Positions 58,834 to 64,000 of a stretch of 64,000 nt of DNA are shown here, one piece after another. The stretch's first letter is position 1, and every line of letters starts with the position of its first letter. Under the pieces are notes generated by a model. The model saw only the letters and a program-made list of their open reading frames with translations, was not told the origin of the DNA and did not search any database. This DNA is from Pomphorhynchus laevis (lineage: Eukaryota; Acanthocephala; Palaeacanthocephala; Echinorhynchida; Pomphorhynchidae). The stretch is from contig WNNJ02003839.1 of NCBI GenBank assembly GCA_012934845.2, forward strand, positions 62,001-126,000, given 5' to 3'. The position numbers were made by a program, and so were the translations under genes.

Positions 58834-59337
58834 GTCACAGTCATAGGTTGCCATGATAATGTTTACCAGCTGAAAAATCATCCAATTTTGTCAGACGATC
58901 AGAATTTTTCCGTAACACAGTTTGCCTCTGATTTAATTAAGTTAATTTACCGTGTTTTGTTCGTTCAGTCGGTTGAACTGGATAATCAACCGGCTGAACC
59001 GGATAATCAACCGGTTAAACCGGATAATCAACAGGTTGAACCGGATAATCAATCGGCTAAACCGGATAATCAACGGGTTGAACATGATAATCAACCGGTT
59101 GAACCGGATAATCAACCGGCTGAACCGGATAATCAACCGGTTGAATCAGATAATCAACCGGCTGAATCGGATAATCAACCGGCTGAATCGGATAATCAAC
59201 CGGCTGAACCGGATAATCAACCGGTTGAATCGGATAATCAACCGGCTGAATCGGATAATCAACCGGCTGAACCGGATAATCAACCGTTAAACCGGATAGA
59301 CAACTGGATAATCAACAGGATAATAAATCGGTTTTGA
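58834..59337 (+). CDS. Unidentified frame with 7-residue repeats (DNQP-A/V-E-P/S)
   Basis: The frame is open from 58834 with no ATG. It opens with an ordinary-looking part (SDDQNFSVTQFASDLIKLIY) followed by about fifteen 7-residue repeats, DNQPAEP, DNQPVES and the like, encoded by 21 bp DNA units (58970-59290). The unit is a multiple of three and the variation is mostly conservative (Ala/Val, Pro/Ser), which could point to coding, but the repeat is open in other frames too. Near the end the phase slips and the tail reads IINRIINRF. The protein is unknown. Possible exon or decayed transposon ORF. Confidence 0.3.
   Translation, partial: VTVIGCHDNVYQLKNHPILSDDQNFSVTQFASDLIKLIYRVLFVQSVELDNQPAEPDNQPVKPDNQQVEPDNQSAKPDNQRVEHDNQPVEPDNQPAEPDNQPVESDNQPAESDNQPAESDNQPAEPDNQPVESDNQPAESDNQPAEPDNQPLNRIDNWIINRIINRF
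58970..59290 (+). repeat. 21 bp minisatellite (GATAATCAACCGGTTGAACCG)
   Basis: About fifteen units with scattered differences. The AACCGGTT core is itself palindromic. In two frames it codes 7-residue repeats. Confidence 0.95.
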
Positions 59338-59339
59338 GT

Positions 59340-60160
59340 ACCTTCTTTCAAATTATTCGTTTAAATTATCGAATTTGTGTTTATCACCTTTTTTGTTTTG
59401 GTAGCCTTTATGCGATTTTTATCTGCAGAACAGCTAGTTCTCAGTTAGTGTTGGTTGTAAAATCGAACGTTATCTATTTTTATCAACTTACTGCGTAAGG
59501 TGAATAAATCTCTAACTAAGGAACGAGTTTTTAAGTCATCATTGTCCAATTATGAAAACATTGTTAATACTGTCAGGATATAAAGGTGCACTTTAACTCA
59601 AATTACTAATGCATGAGGTACACTCATATTTTTACACAAACTAAAGCTTATAATTATTTATTTCATAAAAAATAAATAAAATTGAATAAATAAACCTGAT
59701 ACTATAGTATTTAGGTTTCATTATTTTATTTCATCATTTTATTATAGTATCAGTTTTTATATTTCTTAAAACCGCTATGCGATCAGAAGACTAAATGCGA
59801 CGTTGTATGTCGTGAACCATATACGAGCCTACATAAACCTCAAATCACAAAACTTCAGAGAGAATTGTGTAGACCCTTGCACTAAATACATTTTAGTTGT
59901 AAACGTCTAAATTAAATCATACCACAACGAGTATGTAACATTCTGTTATTATTATACTATGTAATAAGAGCACGTATCTATACTAAAGAGCATGTGCCAT
60001 ATCAAAATCCAATCAAAAACGTTACTAGTTAAATAAGAAATTTAAATTTATAAAATTTAAGCGGATACATTAAAATTTACATATCTCTTTACATTAGTTC
60101 GTATTTTATCCTCGTTATTAGCGAGACTGAAGTATCTATTCACAATTTGTCTTCACAGTA
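59340..60160. other. AT-rich stretch downstream of BRIP1
   Basis: This is the 3' flank of the BRIP1 gene on the minus strand. A possible AATAAA signal lies on the minus strand near 59650-59660; closer signals were not obvious. No other feature was recognised. Confidence 0.45.
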
Positions 60161-60162
60161 CT

Positions 60163-63100
60163 CTATACAAAATCGTCATCATCAAATTCCTGAAACATAT
60201 CAGTTGCTGAATGTTTTAGATCATTAAATAATTCACGATGGTTGCTTTCTGTAGCTATCAAGCTGGCCACAATCTCATCATCTTCGGAAAATTGATCACT
60301 TTGGCTGTCGCTTTGTCTACACCCGTCATCTACCAAATTTTCCTCGTACGGCTTTATTGCTCTATTATCGTAATCAATAGATTTATCATTCTTTTTGTCA
60401 TCATCAGCAGTACAATTTCTGCCGTCTTTATTTGAGTCAAACATTGCTGCTACTGTACTTAAATCAAAATCAGTGATTTCACAATCATCACTTGATGAGT
60501 CCAATTCAGAGGATAGTTCATCAAGGCAAATGACGTCTAAATCGTTTATCTTCTTGCGAGGAGTAATACACCCATTATCCAAAGATGAATGGGTAAATGT
60601 TACACTGCTGTTATCGATATCTTCGTCAACAGATAAATCAATAAGTTCGAAATTACTTAAGTTACACTGAAGGTTACGTGCTTCTGTATTGTCCACACGT
60701 ATCACATTATCTATCGTTCCTTCAACTGTGTTATCATCTCTCATCGTATGTGTAGTAAAAGACTCTTTAATTGAACATTCCTCGCAATTGTCTGTTTTTA
60801 AATCAACTATTGATGATAGATCGTAAAGATCGATTTCATTATATATAGAAGTATTTAAAATACCATTGCTTTCGTCGTTGTCAGTGACAAAAATATCCTT
60901 GCTCTCAACTTTGTTAACGGCGGAAATATTCTCATCGTTAGCAATAAGGACGCCTGAATTGTCTTTGTCCACCGCTAAGCTACAATTTACTGATACTTTG
61001 AAATCAATTGAATCTGTACAAATCCCATTATATATTCCTTTATTATCCAGAAATTGTAGTTTATTGTCTACGGCCATTGAATTAACCTGAACCGACTTTT
61101 TTAATTTTTCATCAACATTATTACTAAATTCGTTCAAACTGTCGATTGTATGTGTTATTATTAATGATGGTTTAATGTTTATAGTGTTATCTAATTGTAC
61201 ATCATTTGATTTATCTATTGCATCAGTAGTGATCTTTGATACACTTATAGAATCTGGATTAATTTCATAATGTTTCATTTCGTTTTCGCGTAAATCAACT
61301 GGATCATTGTGAAGCGAATCGGAGTTATTCCTGTCATTTTTATTAAAACGATACGCACATCTATCTGGGGAGAACACGCGAGATAGCTTATATGAACTAT
61401 TAGCATTAAATACATTGTATCTTCTTTTACGCACATATCCAGTCAAAGAGCGACTACAATTCATAGTGTCAGAATCTTGGATTTCATATTTCTCTTTCCA
61501 TTTATCAAAGAAATATGTTTTATCGTTATGTTTCTCGTTCAAACTTTCTAATTCATTGAAATCATCATCTAGAGATTGCTGATCTTGTTGGATTTTGCGG
61601 CTCGTAGTATTCATTCGATTGTGAAATTTAGCCAACTCTTCTGTAAATGTGTTATAATCTCTATTGTATTTTAATTTACCTCGTATCCATTTACTTAAAT
61701 ATTTCACATAAGTGAGATTTTTTGTAAATCGTTCGTCAATCAGAATCAATGAACCCCAATCATTTTTATGACGAATACAACGTCCTAGTGCTTGATTTAA
61801 AGCGCGAAATGCTTGGAGATCGTACCACTTATCACCTGACAGAATCTCCTTGGCTTTGTGGCTATCAACACCCGAACATCTATCAAAACTCTTCTCTCTT
61901 TTAATATCATTATACTTGCGTTTAAGCTCAACTGTAATTTCTTTTAAATTAGGATACGGTAGGCCGATAGTAATTATACAACGTGCAGTATCATCTGAAA
62001 AGTCAATACCTTCGCTAACCTGTCCTCTAAACACTCCGAAAAGAATGGCTCCCGGGGGAATTTGAGCTGCTTCCTTATACAAATCTACAACATCTAGGTT
62101 TTGTTGTAATTTACCAACACGTTTCCGTCTGCCGTCTTTAAGTTTATGCTGATCCATTAGAAAAAGCGGCTTATAGTTATTTTCAGAAAATAACGATCGA
62201 TGTTGAGATAGTTTCTGCCATAAACCAGTCGACCTCCACCTATGAATAAGAAGCTGCATTAATCGATATGATGATACGAAAACGAGTATTCCACCTTGAG
62301 AAACCGATCGCGCGATCGAGAGTATAGTCAATCCGAGTTCATCTTGAAACTGAAATGAGGAACAATTTTGGTAAGTACATCGTAAAGCGTGTCCGTTAGG
62401 GCCATGACTAACAACATTAGCACTCACCTGATCATGATCAATTATGTGATCCGCTTCGGCGAACCGATGAAATCGAACTCCTAACTCACATGTTAAGGAA
62501 CACACAGGAGCCAGTGTTCCACTGCATACCAAAATACTCCTAATCTTTCCTTCATCAATCCGTCTAAAGGCAACTGCTGCATTGTTGCATATTAAGCGAA
62601 GTTGGATAGCCTGTTGTTCTTCACTGAGTAAGTTGTCGATTTCCTTCTCTATTACAACGTCATAATCTTCAATGTATTTAAGATTATCAACGTAAATTGT
62701 ATCTAAAGCCAAAAGCAGTTCGTCAAAAAAGTATTTAACCTTATCGCTTATCAACTGTACGACCAATGTTTCTTCCTTACTTTCAATTGAACAATCAGTT
62801 AATGATGATACATGCGTTTTAATTTTAGCTAAACAATTAGGTCCTAAGCCCATTTCCGAGATTGCATGGACAAAGTCCATAACAGGTATTCGTGAAGAGC
62901 GTTTCTTAAGTTCAACGATCTCTAAATCATAATTATTTATCCAATTAAGCAGATACCCAAGTTTCGGAGACAAATAGGCAAGTGATATGCGTGCACTTGA
63001 ATTTAGTTCATGCCCGGTATTACATGAGTAATCATCGCGTATCAGGGTGAATAGCTCACTCATTACTTCATCCAGATGTAATTTGTTAAAACGGAAACTA

Positions 63101-63849
63101 AGACATTCTCGAGCATGCTCATCAATATTATGGGCTTCATCGAGGATAACGACACTGTTATTAAGATTAAGCTCTGCACTGCTTAATACTCGAGGGTCAA
63201 TCAGGAAATTATAAGGACAAAATACAAGCTCGGATTGGGTTGACAGCTGCTTTGCAAGAAAATACGGACACGTGTGTTTAAAAGATCCCACTCTAATCAT
63301 GTCTTCTATATTAAATGATTCATCTAGCTGACTAATTTTCTTTGCTTCATTACATAAGATTCTTAAACGCGAGAGTTGCAATTCACGATGATTCCTAACT
63401 TTCTGATTATTGTACGAGCATTTCATCGCAGTACTTTTACATAGTTTTCTGCATTCCTCGTTAAGATTATTCGATTTACTAACTTCAGGATGGATACATG
63501 TTTGTTTGCGACTAGACAGAATTGACATGCGGATTTTACTTGAATAGCTTGTCAACTTTAATTGACGGACAAGTTGTGCTATTTGTTTATGCGTTCGAGT
63601 TCCGTAATATATTACTGGTACGCTTTCATCGTCGTTACTAGCTTTAAATGCTCGTTGCCATGCTAGACACGAACAGAGCATTGCCAACGTTTTACCTGTG
63701 CCCGTTGGTGACTCAAGCATAGCATTTTCTGAATTTATTAAACATTTAATGATTTGATTCATCAGCTGTAGCTGACTCCGATATGGACAGTACGGGAATG
63801 AAATTGGAATCCCTGATATAAGTATGTCCTTCATCTTTAACACGAACAT
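60163..63849 (-). CDS. BRIP1: BRIP1/FANCJ-like DNA helicase, single exon
   Basis: This is a 5'-to-3' iron-sulfur DNA helicase of the XPD family (Fanconi anaemia J), acting in the nucleus on interstrand crosslink repair and G-quadruplexes. It is 1228 residues long, close to human BRIP1. Motifs: Q motif YRSQL (23-27), Walker A ESPTGTGKT (46-54), GTRTHKQIAQ (83-92), four candidate Fe-S cysteines C118, C133, C144, C194 in family context (TCIHPEV, ECRKL, KCSYN, TCPYF), DEAH (237-240), SGTLAP (443-448), RGQVSEGIDFSDD (608-620) and QALGRCIRH (686-694). RSTGLWQKL and DKWYDLQAFRALNQ are typical of BRIP1 rather than RTEL1 or DDX11. The insert after Walker A is much shorter than in human. Residues after about 740 form an Asp/Asn/Ser-rich tail of unknown contacts. 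ATG 63849 is the first start; Met6 (MKDILISG) fits the family start equally well. No intron is seen. Confidence 0.93.
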   Translation of the reverse strand: MFVLKMKDILISGIPISFPYCPYRSQLQLMNQIIKCLINSENAMLESPTGTGKTLAMLCSCLAWQRAFKASNDDESVPVIYYGTRTHKQIAQLVRQLKLTSYSSKIRMSILSSRKQTCIHPEVSKSNNLNEECRKLCKSTAMKCSYNNQKVRNHRELQLSRLRILCNEAKKISQLDESFNIEDMIRVGSFKHTCPYFLAKQLSTQSELVFCPYNFLIDPRVLSSAELNLNNSVVILDEAHNIDEHARECLSFRFNKLHLDEVMSELFTLIRDDYSCNTGHELNSSARISLAYLSPKLGYLLNWINNYDLEIVELKKRSSRIPVMDFVHAISEMGLGPNCLAKIKTHVSSLTDCSIESKEETLVVQLISDKVKYFFDELLLALDTIYVDNLKYIEDYDVVIEKEIDNLLSEEQQAIQLRLICNNAAVAFRRIDEGKIRSILVCSGTLAPVCSLTCELGVRFHRFAEADHIIDHDQVSANVVSHGPNGHALRCTYQNCSSFQFQDELGLTILSIARSVSQGGILVFVSSYRLMQLLIHRWRSTGLWQKLSQHRSLFSENNYKPLFLMDQHKLKDGRRKRVGKLQQNLDVVDLYKEAAQIPPGAILFGVFRGQVSEGIDFSDDTARCIITIGLPYPNLKEITVELKRKYNDIKREKSFDRCSGVDSHKAKEILSGDKWYDLQAFRALNQALGRCIRHKNDWGSLILIDERFTKNLTYVKYLSKWIRGKLKYNRDYNTFTEELAKFHNRMNTTSRKIQQDQQSLDDDFNELESLNEKHNDKTYFFDKWKEKYEIQDSDTMNCSRSLTGYVRKRRYNVFNANSSYKLSRVFSPDRCAYRFNKNDRNNSDSLHNDPVDLRENEMKHYEINPDSISVSKITTDAIDKSNDVQLDNTINIKPSLIITHTIDSLNEFSNNVDEKLKKSVQVNSMAVDNKLQFLDNKGIYNGICTDSIDFKVSVNCSLAVDKDNSGVLIANDENISAVNKVESKDIFVTDNDESNGILNTSIYNEIDLYDLSSIVDLKTDNCEECSIKESFTTHTMRDDNTVEGTIDNVIRVDNTEARNLQCNLSNFELIDLSVDEDIDNSSVTFTHSSLDNGCITPRKKINDLDVICLDELSSELDSSSDDCEITDFDLSTVAAMFDSNKDGRNCTADDDKKNDKSIDYDNRAIKPYEENLVDDGCRQSDSQSDQFSEDDEIVASLIATESNHRELFNDLKHSATDMFQEFDDDDFV

Positions 63850-64000
63850 TCAATACAATTTTAAAATAAAAGAAATCTCAAGTTAATATTGCACCTGTCC
63901 CACAACATCGATAAATCTTTTAAATTCTGGCATATCATAAAGTGTTTAAATCGTAAGGAATATCTCATTAAGATATTGAATTACTAACGATTTCAATTAC
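63850..64000. other. Upstream flank of BRIP1
   Basis: AT-rich, 151 bp to the window edge. Presumably 5' untranslated or promoter sequence; no motif could be assigned. Confidence 0.4.

Noticed and set aside
58952-59290. Frame reading NRLNRIINRLNRI and its antisense partner
   Set aside because: Alternative frames of the 21 bp array; nothing but repeat translation.
1-64000. tRNA or rRNA genes
   Set aside because: No cloverleaf with A and B boxes and no rRNA-like conserved block was found by eye.

Overview
The window is a stretch of an AT-rich, intron-bearing animal genome, most likely an invertebrate; I cannot fix the phylum. Two host genes frame it. The orthologue of LIS1/PAFAH1B1 lies on the minus strand (ATG at 11258, eight coding exons down to 756, the last WD40 repeats beyond the left edge). 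A single-exon orthologue of the XPD-family helicase BRIP1/FANCJ lies at 60163-63849, also minus. Both read with the standard code. LIS1 has tiny introns (50-56 bp) next to introns of 1.9 and 6.7 kb. No tRNA, rRNA or CRISPR array was seen.

Most of the remaining ~48 kb is retroelement debris in nested and abutting copies. (1) Two LINEs of a CR1/L2-like lineage with long, pyrimidine-rich sense strands lie at 15.59-19.21 and 25.48-30.0 kb (plus). Each begins with a short-unit minisatellite, followed by ORF1 (Cys-rich finger plus a conserved C-terminal domain) and an APE endonuclease/reverse transcriptase ORF2. (2) Several CR1-type LINEs are present: minus at 11.86-15.55 kb, plus at 31.32-35.52 kb, plus at 54.97-57.86 kb (the best preserved, with an open 698-codon stretch), and 3' fragments at 20.2, 24.7, 25.3 and 30.0 kb. 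(3) An RTE-clade LINE lies at 51.54-54.52 kb (minus). (4) An APE-type LINE of uncertain clade lies at 36.14-38.3 kb. (5) A strongly decayed LINE sits in LIS1 intron 7.

Penelope-like elements (PLEs) occur in two architectures. One looks permuted, with the end of a GIY-YIG nuclease upstream of the RT (Naiad/Chlamys-like). It has its main copy inside LIS1 intron 7 and many pieces at 42-43 and 47.2-49.9 kb. The other is canonical, with the nuclease after the RT, and occurs as an inverted pair at 35.6-36.1 and 39.3-40.55 kb. All PLE copies look broken and old. Small palindromic units built of two inverted PLE-like tails lie at 6755-6919 and 11602-11795. A foldback repeat cluster lies at 46.17-46.81 kb and a hAT-like non-autonomous DNA element at 51.08-51.46 kb.

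Two patterns deserve most attention. First, minisatellites of 14-20 bp units stand directly upstream of retroelement ORFs three times, and upstream of an unidentified acidic reading frame a fourth time. Two of them share a TTCCAGAT core, so they may be tandem promoter monomers of the LINEs. Second, five otherwise different LINE copies end in a small hairpin followed by an ATTTGCC-like box and a TAA/TTA-rich tail, and one stem pair differs by a compensatory change. This looks like a shared reverse-transcriptase recognition hairpin.
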